A DNA stretch of 64,000 nucleotides from Klebsiella oxytoca NBRC 105695 (lineage in GTDB: Bacteria; Pseudomonadota; Gammaproteobacteria; Enterobacterales; Enterobacteriaceae), in assembly GCF_001598695.1 (NCBI RefSeq), contig NZ_BCZK01000015.1:1-64000 (forward strand), read 5' to 3'. Positions 29,141 through 37,360 of the stretch are shown here, piece after piece. The notes beneath the pieces were generated by a model. The model ran no database searches. It was not told where the DNA came from and saw nothing but the letters and a program-made list of their open reading frames with translations. The position numbers and the translations under genes were made by a program. How positions within the stretch are numbered: the first letter of the stretch is position 1; every line of letters begins with the position of its first letter.

Positions 29141-29773
29141 ATGATGAAAACGCGTTTATCGCTTTTAGCACTGTTTGTATTCGGTATCAGTATGCCCGCG
29201 TTGGCCGAGGCTGATATTCCGCTACAGCCGCAGCACTATAACCGGGATCATCAGGGGGAAGATGGCGGTAACGTCATATTCAACGGCTCCGTCTATGCCT
29301 CACCTTGCGTGCTGGCGCCGCAGAGCCGTCTGCAGATAATTGAGATGGGTGAAATTAGCGCCCGTCGTTTTCATCAGGCAGGCGACCGCAGCCAGCCGGT
29401 GCTGGTTCGCGTTGAGCTCAGGGATTGTCTGAAGGGCGCATCGCAGGCGCGGGACAGCATCGCATCAAGAACGACGGGCAATAGCAAGCACCTCTACACC
29501 ACCGGCGAGCAGGCGGTACAGCTGACCTTTATCGGCGAGTCCGATGAGCACAATCGCCAGCTGCTGCGCCTGACCGGCAGTATTTCTGGCGCCGGTATTC
29601 GCCTGCTGGATATCAAAGAGCGGGCGCTGGATATTAACCAAACGCAGCCGCCGTTTATTGTGAAAACCGGCGACAGCAGCCTGACGTTTATTGCCGTGCT
29701 GGAGTCGACCGCGCGTAACGTGACCGCGGGTAATTTTAGCGGACTGCTGCGTTTAAAAATGGAGTATCTGTGA
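29141..29773 (+). CDS. Minor fimbrial subunit
   Basis: A 210-residue secreted pilin-fold protein with signal peptide (LSLLALFVFGISMPALA), a Cys pair (YASPCVLAP and LRDCLKG), and a C-terminal beta strand ending LRLKMEYL. It has a longer N-terminal extension than the major pilin. It is likely an adaptor between tip adhesin and rod. ATG 29144 is an equally good start. It overlaps the adhesin gene by one base (TGATG). Confidence 0.85.
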   Translation: MMKTRLSLLALFVFGISMPALAEADIPLQPQHYNRDHQGEDGGNVIFNGSVYASPCVLAPQSRLQIIEMGEISARRFHQAGDRSQPVLVRVELRDCLKGASQARDSIASRTTGNSKHLYTTGEQAVQLTFIGESDEHNRQLLRLTGSISGAGIRLLDIKERALDINQTQPPFIVKTGDSSLTFIAVLESTARNVTAGNFSGLLRLKMEYL

Positions 29774-30825
29774 TGGCGACAATGCTTATCGGGCGGAAAT
29801 CTTGCGTCACTATTTTACTCTGCGGCGGTTTATTTTCCCTGAACGTCGGTGCGGCGGTTGAAGGGGAAATTACCCCGGTCGGCGGGCCTAAAATGTATAA
29901 TATTGACGTGGCCAATCAGGATATTACCACTAATAGCCCCGGAGCAATCATTCCTTATGTCTTTTCCCTGGGCGGACAATATGCCGGGGTAGCCAGCTGT
30001 ACGATTCCGATGGAAGATCAGGCTATTTATTACTCGGCTACCGCATCAATACTGCAGCAGGGAAGCTCACCAGGGTACTTAAAGCTCAATGATTATATGG
30101 ATGTAAAAATTGAGATTTTTATCCGTGGTTTGCGTAATGATTACTTTGCCGTTCCTTTTAATAATGAATCGAACGGAGCGTATCAGAACAAATGCGTTCC
30201 GCCAACGACTCAGTTTAATAACTTTGAGTCCGGCGCCCAGGGGCGGGTAACGTTTATGATTACCAAACCAATTGTCAACGGCGTGAACCTGCTGGGTACA
30301 GAAATCGCAAAGCTTTATGGGCGTTTGGGGAATTACAGCGCAGGGATGGGCACTACGCCAATGTCGATTATCTCAATTAATTCCGGGGTGATTACCGTCC
30401 CGGATAAATGTGTTGTCAATTCGGGCTCACCGATCACCGTTGATTTCAATACTATCCCCAGCGCGGGTTCCCTGCTTAATGGCAACAACTACAGCCAGTC
30501 TGTGCCAATCCAGGTGAAATGCGAAGGGGGAAGCTTTGCAACCGGTAATCTGAATATTCGCCTGGGGATCCAGCAGGCCAATACCGCCAGCTTTAATAGC
30601 GATTATTTAGGCACGACTGGCGCCGTCGATCGCTCAAATCTTGGCATTATCCTCAAGGATTCGGGCGGCAATTTAGTTGCGGCGAATAGGTTTTATGACG
30701 TCCCGGGTTTTACCAATAACCAGGGAACCTGGAATCTGACGGCCGCGCCGATTGCGAATGCAGGAACCAACGTTCTCGAAGGGGATTTCCAGGCATCGGC
30801 CACCGTGGTCGCTGAGTTTCAGTAA
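29773..30825 (+). CDS. Two-domain fimbrial tip adhesin
   Basis: At 350 residues it is about twice a pilin's length, the mark of a tip adhesin. It has a signal peptide (VTILLCGGLFSLNVGA), an N-terminal lectin-like domain of about 180 residues with one Cys pair (ASCTIPM and NKCVPP), and a C-terminal pilin domain (ITVPDKCVVNSGSPITVDF to VVAEFQ). The binding domain does not obviously match FimH, so the ligand is unknown. I choose ATG 29773 over the overlapping GTG at 29770. Confidence 0.85.
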   Translation: MATMLIGRKSCVTILLCGGLFSLNVGAAVEGEITPVGGPKMYNIDVANQDITTNSPGAIIPYVFSLGGQYAGVASCTIPMEDQAIYYSATASILQQGSSPGYLKLNDYMDVKIEIFIRGLRNDYFAVPFNNESNGAYQNKCVPPTTQFNNFESGAQGRVTFMITKPIVNGVNLLGTEIAKLYGRLGNYSAGMGTTPMSIISINSGVITVPDKCVVNSGSPITVDFNTIPSAGSLLNGNNYSQSVPIQVKCEGGSFATGNLNIRLGIQQANTASFNSDYLGTTGAVDRSNLGIILKDSGGNLVAANRFYDVPGFTNNQGTWNLTAAPIANAGTNVLEGDFQASATVVAEFQ

Positions 30826-30834
30826 GGGGACAGC

Positions 30835-31383
30835 ATGCGTCAATTTATCGCATCAATGGTACTCATAGGTTCGCTATCGGCGGCCACCCCGGCACAGGCT
30901 ATCGGGGAGCTGATCGGCGGCGATTTAAACTTCAAGGGAACCGTCGTTGCCCATGGTTGCAGTATCGTTCCCTCGTCAAAAAATATCGCCGTAGATTTTG
31001 GCGAAATTTCCACCCGTACGCTCTATGCGGAGAGAAAATCCCAACCTAAAGCTTTTGTGATTGAGCTTAAGGATTGCAGTACTGATGTGTTTAATTCCGT
31101 TACCGTAACATTTAGCGGCACGGAAAATGCCAACATGAGCGACCGCCTGGCGATAACGCCGATAGCGCCTAACTCTGCCAGCGGCATTGGCATTGGTTTT
31201 GAAGAGAATGATGGTACGGCGATTTCACTAAATACGCCGACGACCGCGGTTGCCATTTCCAGTGCCTCCATGCAGTTAAATTTTAAAGCTTTTGTGGAAG
31301 GGGAACCGGATGCCTTGAGTAACAAAACTTTGCAAACCGGGGCCTTCCAGGCAACTGCGAATTACACCATAAATTACCAGTAG
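30835..31383 (+). CDS. Minor fimbrial subunit
   Basis: A 182-residue pilin with signal peptide ending ATPAQA, a Cys pair (AHGCSIVP and LKDCSTD), and a C-terminal strand ATANYTINYQ. It begins nine bases after the adhesin. Its position suggests a tip-adaptor (FimF/G-like) subunit. Confidence 0.87.
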   Translation: MRQFIASMVLIGSLSAATPAQAIGELIGGDLNFKGTVVAHGCSIVPSSKNIAVDFGEISTRTLYAERKSQPKAFVIELKDCSTDVFNSVTVTFSGTENANMSDRLAITPIAPNSASGIGIGFEENDGTAISLNTPTTAVAISSASMQLNFKAFVEGEPDALSNKTLQTGAFQATANYTINYQ

Positions 31384-31405
31384 ATTAGATCAAGGATGAT
31401 TAACT

Positions 31406-32077
31406 ATGAGCCGTCATTTCTTTCTCTACGATAAAAACATCTTTTTCGCGGAAGGCGTGCGTTCGGTGGTGGCCGATCTGGCCGCGCATGAAGACGACTG
31501 CGCTTTCTCCAGGCTTGACCAATTCTCACAACTGATCAATACCCTGCGTCAGCCAAAGCAAAAAGATGAACTGCGCTGGATCCTCTGCGATGTCGACAGT
31601 TTGCCGGATGAGCGTTTTAATGCGCTCTACACCATTAAAGAGTATTACTGCCGGGAAAATCAGCAGCTGGTAATTTTATTGGGAGAAAATAATATCTCTC
31701 TGTTTTTTGCGTTGCATTCTTTGCTGCCGGAAGCGAGCTGGCTATTAAAGAATGAATCGCTGGATAATTTTTTTAAATTTATCGAAAGCGCTGATGCCAT
31801 GGTGGCGAAGAAAATTTTCTTCAGTCGATCCTTAATTAATTATACTCGACAGAAATGGCTCGCCAGGGATTTTAACAACAGCATCTCCAGCGATGACTGG
31901 TGGTTAATGGAAGAAATATTCAAAGGGAAAACGCTGTCACAAATTTCCTCTGAGCAAAAAATTGATGTTCGTCGATTGAGCCGCTGTAAACGCGGGCTGA
32001 TGAAAAAATTAAACGTAAAAAATAACGTGGAACTGTTTAATATTTTCAAATGCATCGTGGCTACCCCCTGCGTTTAA
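31406..32077 (+). CDS. LuxR-type response-regulator-like transcription factor
   Basis: A 223-residue protein with a receiver-like N-terminus (FFLYDKNIFFAEGVRSVVADL, WILCDVDSLPD) and a C-terminal LuxR-type helix-turn-helix (GKTLSQISSEQKIDVRRLSRCKRGLMKKLNVKNN). It resembles fimbria-linked regulators such as FimW or the BglJ/RcsB group, where the receiver is often not phosphorylated. AAGGATG precedes the ATG. It sits between the fimbrial operon and the peptide cluster and could control either; which one cannot be told from sequence. Confidence 0.75.
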   Translation: MSRHFFLYDKNIFFAEGVRSVVADLAAHEDDCAFSRLDQFSQLINTLRQPKQKDELRWILCDVDSLPDERFNALYTIKEYYCRENQQLVILLGENNISLFFALHSLLPEASWLLKNESLDNFFKFIESADAMVAKKIFFSRSLINYTRQKWLARDFNNSISSDDWWLMEEIFKGKTLSQISSEQKIDVRRLSRCKRGLMKKLNVKNNVELFNIFKCIVATPCV

Positions 32078-32087
32078 TAACGTACCA

Positions 32088-32130
32088 GCGATGACATCGC
32101 AAGAATTACTGGCAGGTATTTAAGCCAGTA
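32088..32130. promoter_or_regulatory. Two adjacent palindromes upstream of the peptide gene
   Basis: GCGATGACATCGC (32088-32100) is a perfect 13-base palindrome. TACTGGC...GCCAGTA (32107-32130) is a 7-bp inverted repeat with a 10-base spacer. They lie 50-90 bases before the peptide start and could be operators or a weak hairpin after the regulator gene. No U-tract follows. Confidence 0.4.
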
Positions 32131-32180
32131 GGTAAGTGTAAGAAAATACATTTCAATATAAATAGTTAAGGATCTAACAA

Positions 32181-32390
32181 ATGAAAAAATTAAGCATGAT
32201 TGAAGCATCAACAATCATTGGCGGGACCTGCAAGGAAACTTGCACCAGCTCTTACGAGACGGTGGTTGTTGGCGGTATCTCTACCTGTAAACAAGTGACT
32301 ACCTGTACGGATAAGCACGGTAACTCAACCGTGACCTCCAAAGATGCGCCTGACGGTATGTGTGTTGTACCGAATAGCATCCGTCAGTAA
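32181..32390 (+). CDS. Double-glycine, cysteine-rich peptide precursor (microcin-like)
   Basis: A 69-residue precursor. Residues 1-15 (MKKLSMIEASTIIGG) fit the double-glycine leader rule: Leu-12, Ser-11, Glu-8, Ile-4, Gly-2, Gly-1. The predicted mature peptide of 54 residues begins TCKETC and has five Cys (precursor positions 17, 21, 36, 42, 61), many Thr/Ser, and a second GG at 31-32. It resembles small enterobacterial peptides filed as DUF4762, from memory. AAGGA lies eight bases before the ATG. It is followed at once by a DsbA-like oxidase and a C39 exporter, fitting export and disulfide formation. Activity (toxin, signal or other) is unknown. Confidence 0.8.
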   Translation: MKKLSMIEASTIIGGTCKETCTSSYETVVVGGISTCKQVTTCTDKHGNSTVTSKDAPDGMCVVPNSIRQ

Positions 32391-32402
32391 TTTCTGATGC
32401 GG

Positions 32403-32428
32403 TACATGGAGGGGGAACCCTCCATGTA
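32403..32428 (+). terminator. Strong hairpin after the peptide gene (attenuator or RNA stabiliser)
   Basis: A perfect 11-bp stem (TACATGGAGGG/CCCTCCATGTA) closed by a GGAA loop of the GNRA type starts 12 bases after the peptide stop. The downstream run is only TTTCT, so it is probably a leaky terminator or a 3' end protector that keeps peptide mRNA above the level of the downstream enzyme genes. Confidence 0.65.
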
Positions 32429-32460
32429 TTTCTCCGCCGTATTCGCGAGCCTGGTATCAA

Positions 32461-33129
32461 ATGAAGATAAAACCTATTACCGCTGTTGGCTATACATTTC
32501 TGGTGGCGTTAATTTCGTCGCTAATTACCGTGCTGTGCTATCACATTTTTGTTTTTAATACATTTTCGCTGGATAGCAGTCAGCCTTCGGCTCTGCGGGA
32601 AATTGACAGCGCCACCGTTGCCAGTAGCCCAATCAAGAATGAGAAAAGCATCATTGAAGTGATGTCCTACGGCTGTCACTACTGCGCGTCGAACGAAGAA
32701 GAGATCGAAAAATTCGCCGCCACGTTACCGGCGGATAGCGCCTTTGACGTTATCCATATTACGGCCGAAAGAAACGGCCTGGCCATTTATGCGCCGGTTT
32801 TCGCCACGCTGGAGGTTATGGGCCTTGAGCGCCAGATGCGCGATCGGGCTTTTAACGCCGTGCTGACCCGCGGTATTAATTTAGCGGATGATGACGCGCT
32901 TAACGGCTGGCTGAAAAAAAATGATATTGATGTCGAGAAATACCATCAGATACGCCAAAGTCAGGCCGTTGCCGAGCGCCTGGAATATATGGCGAAAATT
33001 ACCGAACTCTACGACATTAACGCGACGCCGTTGTTTATTGTTAATAAAAAATACGTGGTTGCGAAGGATCGCCAGTTCCCTGAATTTGCCGACTATATGC
33101 GCCAGCTGTTAACGCAGGACAAGGAGTAA
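32461..33129 (+). CDS. Membrane-anchored DsbA-like thiol oxidoreductase
   Basis: A 222-residue thioredoxin-fold protein with one N-terminal membrane segment (about residues 8-33) and the rest periplasmic. The active site is SYGCHYCASNE (Cys72, Cys75), close to DsbA CPHC, and the cis-Pro loop is NATPLFIV. An insertion of helices between them is also DsbA-like. Since the neighbouring peptide has five Cys, this is likely its dedicated disulfide catalyst. Whether it oxidises or isomerises is not clear from sequence. Confidence 0.85.
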   Translation: MKIKPITAVGYTFLVALISSLITVLCYHIFVFNTFSLDSSQPSALREIDSATVASSPIKNEKSIIEVMSYGCHYCASNEEEIEKFAATLPADSAFDVIHITAERNGLAIYAPVFATLEVMGLERQMRDRAFNAVLTRGINLADDDALNGWLKKNDIDVEKYHQIRQSQAVAERLEYMAKITELYDINATPLFIVNKKYVVAKDRQFPEFADYMRQLLTQDKE

Positions 33130-33131
33130 GC

Positions 33132-34082
33132 GTGACGCGTTTTCTCATCGTCTGGAGCGTTTTCAGCGTAAGAAAATGGTTCGCGCAGCTGAGCTGGCGC
33201 TACCGGCCTTTTACCGGCTATGGCCAAAAGGCGGTGCGCAGGATCATGCGTTTCACCCCCATGCCGCTGCTGTTGATAGCGGTTCGCGCGCTATGTCGGC
33301 TACGGTTATTGGGCCGACACTACCGCGGCCGTACCGCCGTGGCGACGCAAAACTACCGCTGCCTGACGGGCGCCGACGGGCGAATCGATGCCGCATGGAT
33401 AGCCATGCGCCGTCAGTTGCTGGAAATGGGCGCGACCTGGGGACAGCACCCGGCTACGCTGGCCCAGATGCAGGCGTGCACGCGAGAGCTTGATGCCGTT
33501 GTCGCGCCTCTGGTGGCGCAAAAGACGCCGGTCGTCCTCGCGCCGCTGCACTGCGTTTCCGATATTTTAGCGGCGATGGTCGGGGCCGGCGTGACGCCGG
33601 GAAAAGCCAGCGTGGTGGTCTCCTCCAGCGCGGAAAGCTACACCGTCGCCAGCCGAAAAATGGGCGGCGTCGCGCTCTCTTACTGCTCAATCCACCAGGA
33701 TAATACGTCGCTGGCCAGCGAGCTTATGGCGTTAATGACCAATGTATCGGAAGGGCGGGAAAATATGATTATTTTCCCCGACATTCCTGCCGATTACACC
33801 GTGCAGACCCATGAAGCGCAGTCCGGGAAAATAAGCTGCCGACTCTTTGGCCGCCCGGCGAAATTACATAGCGGGGTACAGCGATTTTCTCGCATCGTAT
33901 CGGCGCAGGTGGTTTTTTATCACCTCTATTATCAGCAGGGGATAAAAATAAAGATCTATTCTCCGCTGAGACCAAAAGAGGTCGCGGCAAAGCTACCGAC
34001 GATGATTGAAAACACCCTGCGTGACTATCCGCAGGACTGGCTTTTGTGGCACAGCCATTCGCTCTATTTTATTAATCACTGA
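33132..34082 (+). CDS. LpxL/HtrB-like acyltransferase homologue
   Basis: A 316-residue protein with features of the lysophospholipid/lipid A acyltransferase superfamily. These are a basic, hydrophobic N-terminus, a likely catalytic block APLHCVSD (His140, Asp144), a NMIIFPDIP block, and the C-terminal QDWLLWHSHSLYF, like the family's terminal WLH motif. The His-x3-Asp spacing differs from the usual His-x4-Asp/Glu. Translation begins at GTG with AAGGAG overlapping the previous gene's end. In this operon it may transfer an acyl chain from the local ACP to the peptide or to a lipid; that is inference. Confidence 0.6.
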   Translation: MTRFLIVWSVFSVRKWFAQLSWRYRPFTGYGQKAVRRIMRFTPMPLLLIAVRALCRLRLLGRHYRGRTAVATQNYRCLTGADGRIDAAWIAMRRQLLEMGATWGQHPATLAQMQACTRELDAVVAPLVAQKTPVVLAPLHCVSDILAAMVGAGVTPGKASVVVSSSAESYTVASRKMGGVALSYCSIHQDNTSLASELMALMTNVSEGRENMIIFPDIPADYTVQTHEAQSGKISCRLFGRPAKLHSGVQRFSRIVSAQVVFYHLYYQQGIKIKIYSPLRPKEVAAKLPTMIENTLRDYPQDWLLWHSHSLYFINH

Positions 34083-34091
34083 TGCATCATC

Positions 34092-36203
34092 ATGAAAAAG
34101 ATTATCCCTGATATGGTTTTTCAGGAAGAGACCAATGAATGCGGCCTCTCCTGTATTGCGATGCTGGCGCAGACCCAGAATATTCCGTGCTCTCTCCCGG
34201 CATTGCGGGAAATTTTCCCCGCATCCGATCATGGGACATCGTTGAGCGATCTATCCGTTATCCTGCAACAGGTCGGCATTGCCACCGCGCCGGTGTTGTT
34301 TGACCACGATGAACTCCATGCGCTGCCGTTCCCGTCCATTCTGCACTATGGCGCCAGCCACTATGTCCTGCTGGCCTGGCGCAAAGGGGATTACGTTTGC
34401 GTGATGAATCCGGCGATTGGCCAGCAGTGGCTGCCTTTCTCGGCATTAAAAAAAGAGATTAGCGGCTATGCGCTGATCCTCGAAGAATCTCCCGGCGCGA
34501 TCGCCAGTCCGGATCCGGTTATTGCCGGGGCGCAGCAGGAGATGCCGCGCGCGATGAGCCTGAAGGAGACCGCGGCGGTACCGGGTATCTATAAACTGAT
34601 GCTATTAACCTTCCTGGTATCGCTAACGCTGTTTTTAATGCCGACGATGGTCAGTCGGGCGATAAACCAGGCCTTCTCAGACGTTCAGAATACGCAGTTT
34701 CCTTATTTATGGTTCATCCTCGCTTTTGTCATATCCACGCTGTTAGCGCTGGGGGTGAGGGTGATTAGCGAGCGCTTTATCCGCCGCTTTGTCCTCCTCA
34801 AGAGCGATATCGGTTTTTCCCGCTTGCTGAATAATCCGCTGCGTTTTTTTGAAAAACGCGCGCCGGGGGATGTTTTCAGCCGCTTTATTGCCTGGCAGGG
34901 AGGGATGCTGCAAAAAATCGAGCTGGATAACGGACTCCGCTCGGACTGGATAATCTGCGTTATCGCTATCGGCATTATGTTCTGGATCTCACCGGTGCTG
35001 GCGCTCATTTCCGCTGCGGGCATTGTCGTGATGGGGCTGATCAGCGTCTGGGCGATATTCCGCGACCGCTGGTATACGCAGCAGCTGCAGTTGAAAAGCG
35101 CGACGCTGAATGACTTTTTCATGGAAACCCTTCAGGGGGTGTTAACCATTAAAACTGCCGGACTGGAAACGCAGCGCAAAGCGCAGTTTGCCCGTTTGTC
35201 ACACGACCTTTTCACCTGCCTTCAGCGGCAGAAAGTTTACCAGCAGGTAAAAGAAGGTCTGTATCAGCTCACCGGCAGCCTCGAGATGGTGGTCTTTATG
35301 CTGGTGGTGCTGCCGCTGGTGAGCGCAAAGCTTATCTCGCTGGGCGACTTTTTTGCCTATAGCTTTTTACGGCAGATTTTTACCTCTTACGTCACGCGGA
35401 TATTCTATGCCGTGATCCGTAAATCGCAGCTGCACGTGATTGATACCCGCGCGCAGGGCCTGTTTACCCGTGAGGAACCTGCAACTCCTCAGTTATCTCC
35501 GCTGCGTGGGGAGGCGGTTCCACAGCTGGCGTTTGAGGCAGTGAGCTTTCATTACGCTCCGCAAAGCCCGGTGCTGAATGCCGTTGATCTCCGGCTGGAA
35601 CCCGGCGATCGGGTGGCGATTGTCGGCGATTCCGGCGCCGGAAAAAGTACCCTGCTACGGCTGATGGCCGGGCTTTTTACCGCACAGCATGGGCGCATTC
35701 TGCTGGACGGTGAAGAGGCGACCGCCCGCCAGCTGGCCTCGCAGGTATGGCTGCAGAGCCAGGAAGATATTTTGTTTAACGCCTCGGTGCTGCAAAACAT
35801 CACCCTGTTTGACCCGTGGTACAGCGACAGCGATCGCGGGCGAGTGGAGGCGCTGGTCGATAAAATGGCGCTGGGGCCGGTCGTTCAGGCGCTGCCGGGA
35901 GGCATGGAGGCGCTGATCCGCGAGAGCCATTCGGCGCTCTCTTTAGGCCAGCGTCAGCGGCTGATGCTGGCGCGGGCGCTCTACAGCGCCCGGCCTATTT
36001 TGCTCTGCGATGAACCGACCGCCAATCTTGATGACGAAACCGCGGAAACGGTGATCGCCGCGCTGTGCCAGCACTGTCGTGAACAGGGCAAAACACTGAT
36101 CGTGGTAACCCACAGTGCGCCCATTCTGCATCACTTCACGCGGGTATATCGTCTGGATGAAGGCGAGCTGCGCGATATCGCACAGGGAGCGCCGGGCCAA
36201 TGA
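34092..36203 (+). CDS. C39-peptidase ABC exporter (PCAT)
   Basis: A 703-residue peptidase-containing ABC transporter that cleaves double-glycine leaders and exports the peptide. The C39 domain (1-130) has Gln11, Cys17 in NECGLSC, and His90 in ASHYVLL; the third triad position is Asn106 (MNPAIG) where Asp is usual. Six membrane helices follow (about 155-430). The nucleotide-binding domain has Walker A GDSGAGKSTLL, a Q-loop LQSQED, a variant signature LSLGQRQR, Walker B LLCDEPTANLD, and H-loop VTHS. The stop overlaps the next start (ATGA). Confidence 0.92.
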   Translation: MKKIIPDMVFQEETNECGLSCIAMLAQTQNIPCSLPALREIFPASDHGTSLSDLSVILQQVGIATAPVLFDHDELHALPFPSILHYGASHYVLLAWRKGDYVCVMNPAIGQQWLPFSALKKEISGYALILEESPGAIASPDPVIAGAQQEMPRAMSLKETAAVPGIYKLMLLTFLVSLTLFLMPTMVSRAINQAFSDVQNTQFPYLWFILAFVISTLLALGVRVISERFIRRFVLLKSDIGFSRLLNNPLRFFEKRAPGDVFSRFIAWQGGMLQKIELDNGLRSDWIICVIAIGIMFWISPVLALISAAGIVVMGLISVWAIFRDRWYTQQLQLKSATLNDFFMETLQGVLTIKTAGLETQRKAQFARLSHDLFTCLQRQKVYQQVKEGLYQLTGSLEMVVFMLVVLPLVSAKLISLGDFFAYSFLRQIFTSYVTRIFYAVIRKSQLHVIDTRAQGLFTREEPATPQLSPLRGEAVPQLAFEAVSFHYAPQSPVLNAVDLRLEPGDRVAIVGDSGAGKSTLLRLMAGLFTAQHGRILLDGEEATARQLASQVWLQSQEDILFNASVLQNITLFDPWYSDSDRGRVEALVDKMALGPVVQALPGGMEALIRESHSALSLGQRQRLMLARALYSARPILLCDEPTANLDDETAETVIAALCQHCREQGKTLIVVTHSAPILHHFTRVYRLDEGELRDIAQGAPGQ

Positions 36204-37360
36204 GGCGACAATTTTTACGCCGCCGTAAAGCGTGGCTACTTGCGCTGGTCGCGATCCTGGCCATTATCGCCACCGTTTTTTATCAGCGCTCGCTTCCGGC
36301 CCAGGCCGAGTCGCTCTACACCGTTGCGCTCGATCGCGGGGATATCGAAAAAGTAGTGCTGGCGAGCGGGACTATTAAACCTGCCGTCCAGGTGAGCGTC
36401 GGCGCGCAGGTCAGCGGCCAGCTACGTAAGCTGTACGTGCGCCAGGGCGAGCGGGTACGTAAGGGGCAGCTGTTAGCCGAAATTGACCCGACGCTGCAGC
36501 TTTCCGATTTACGCAACGCCACCGCGCAGCTGGCCAGCGCCAGGGCGCAAAAGCTGGCTTCCGAGGCCACGCTGGTACAGTACCGCAAAGCGCTGGCGCG
36601 CGAGCAGGCGATGCAGCGCGATGGTTCGGGAGTGAGGAGCGATCTTGAGCAGGCGCAGGCGCAGTATAGCGCGCAGGTCCAGCAGATTGCGGTTAACGAA
36701 GCGCAGATCGTACAGGCGGAAATGAGCGTGCAGACCGCCAACGCCAACCTCGGCTACACCCGCATCCTTGCTCCTGTGGATGGTGAAGTGCTGGGCATCG
36801 TCACCCGTGAGGGGCAAACCATCGTCTCCTCACAAATCGCGCCGACGATTCTGGTGCTTGCCGACCTCGATAAAATGCAGGTGCAAACGCGCATTTCCGA
36901 AGCCGATATTCAGAAAATCCATCCCGGTCAGCCGCTGTGGTTTTACGTCATCGCCGATCCGCAGACGCGCTATGAAGGGGAGCTGGGCTACGTCCAGCCC
37001 GCGCCGCAGGAGGCGCTGGAGGAACAAAACGGCGGAGCTTCTGCCGGTAATCAGCAGAGCAGCGCCATTTACTATAACGGTACCTTCGAAGTCGATAACC
37101 ACCAGCGCTTGCTGAAAACCTCAATGACCGCCCAGGTGTTTATCCGTATCGCGCAGGTAAAAGACGCGCTGCGCGTGCCGGTCGCCGCGCTGGGGCGTTC
37201 GCTCGGTGATGAGCGTTACATTGTGATGGTGCAAACGGCGAACGGTAGCGAGGAGCGCACCGTCCGTATCGGGATTAACGATCGTCAGTACGCGCAGGTG
37301 CTGGAAGGATTACGGCCCGATGAGCGGGTGGTGATCCCGCAGGACGCGGGGTCTGTGTGA
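36200..37360 (+). CDS. MacA/HlyD-type periplasmic adaptor
   Basis: A 386-residue membrane-fusion protein with one N-terminal anchor (WLLALVAILAIIATVFY), a split lipoyl domain (GQVSG-type block VSVGAQVSGQLRKLYVRQGERVRKGQLLAEID), a long coiled-coil hairpin (about 95-175), and a beta-barrel with membrane-proximal domain. It is closest in outline to MacA. It overlaps both neighbours by a few bases. It may serve MacB next door and possibly also the PCAT transporter. Confidence 0.9.
   Translation: MRRQFLRRRKAWLLALVAILAIIATVFYQRSLPAQAESLYTVALDRGDIEKVVLASGTIKPAVQVSVGAQVSGQLRKLYVRQGERVRKGQLLAEIDPTLQLSDLRNATAQLASARAQKLASEATLVQYRKALAREQAMQRDGSGVRSDLEQAQAQYSAQVQQIAVNEAQIVQAEMSVQTANANLGYTRILAPVDGEVLGIVTREGQTIVSSQIAPTILVLADLDKMQVQTRISEADIQKIHPGQPLWFYVIADPQTRYEGELGYVQPAPQEALEEQNGGASAGNQQSSAIYYNGTFEVDNHQRLLKTSMTAQVFIRIAQVKDALRVPVAALGRSLGDERYIVMVQTANGSEERTVRIGINDRQYAQVLEGLRPDERVVIPQDAGSV

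Noticed and set aside
24636-32077. Assignment to the fim (type 1) or mrk (type 3) operon
   Set aside because: Gene order (usher before chaperone) and the adhesin sequence do not match fim, and subunits do not look like MrkA-F; left as an unnamed chaperone-usher system.
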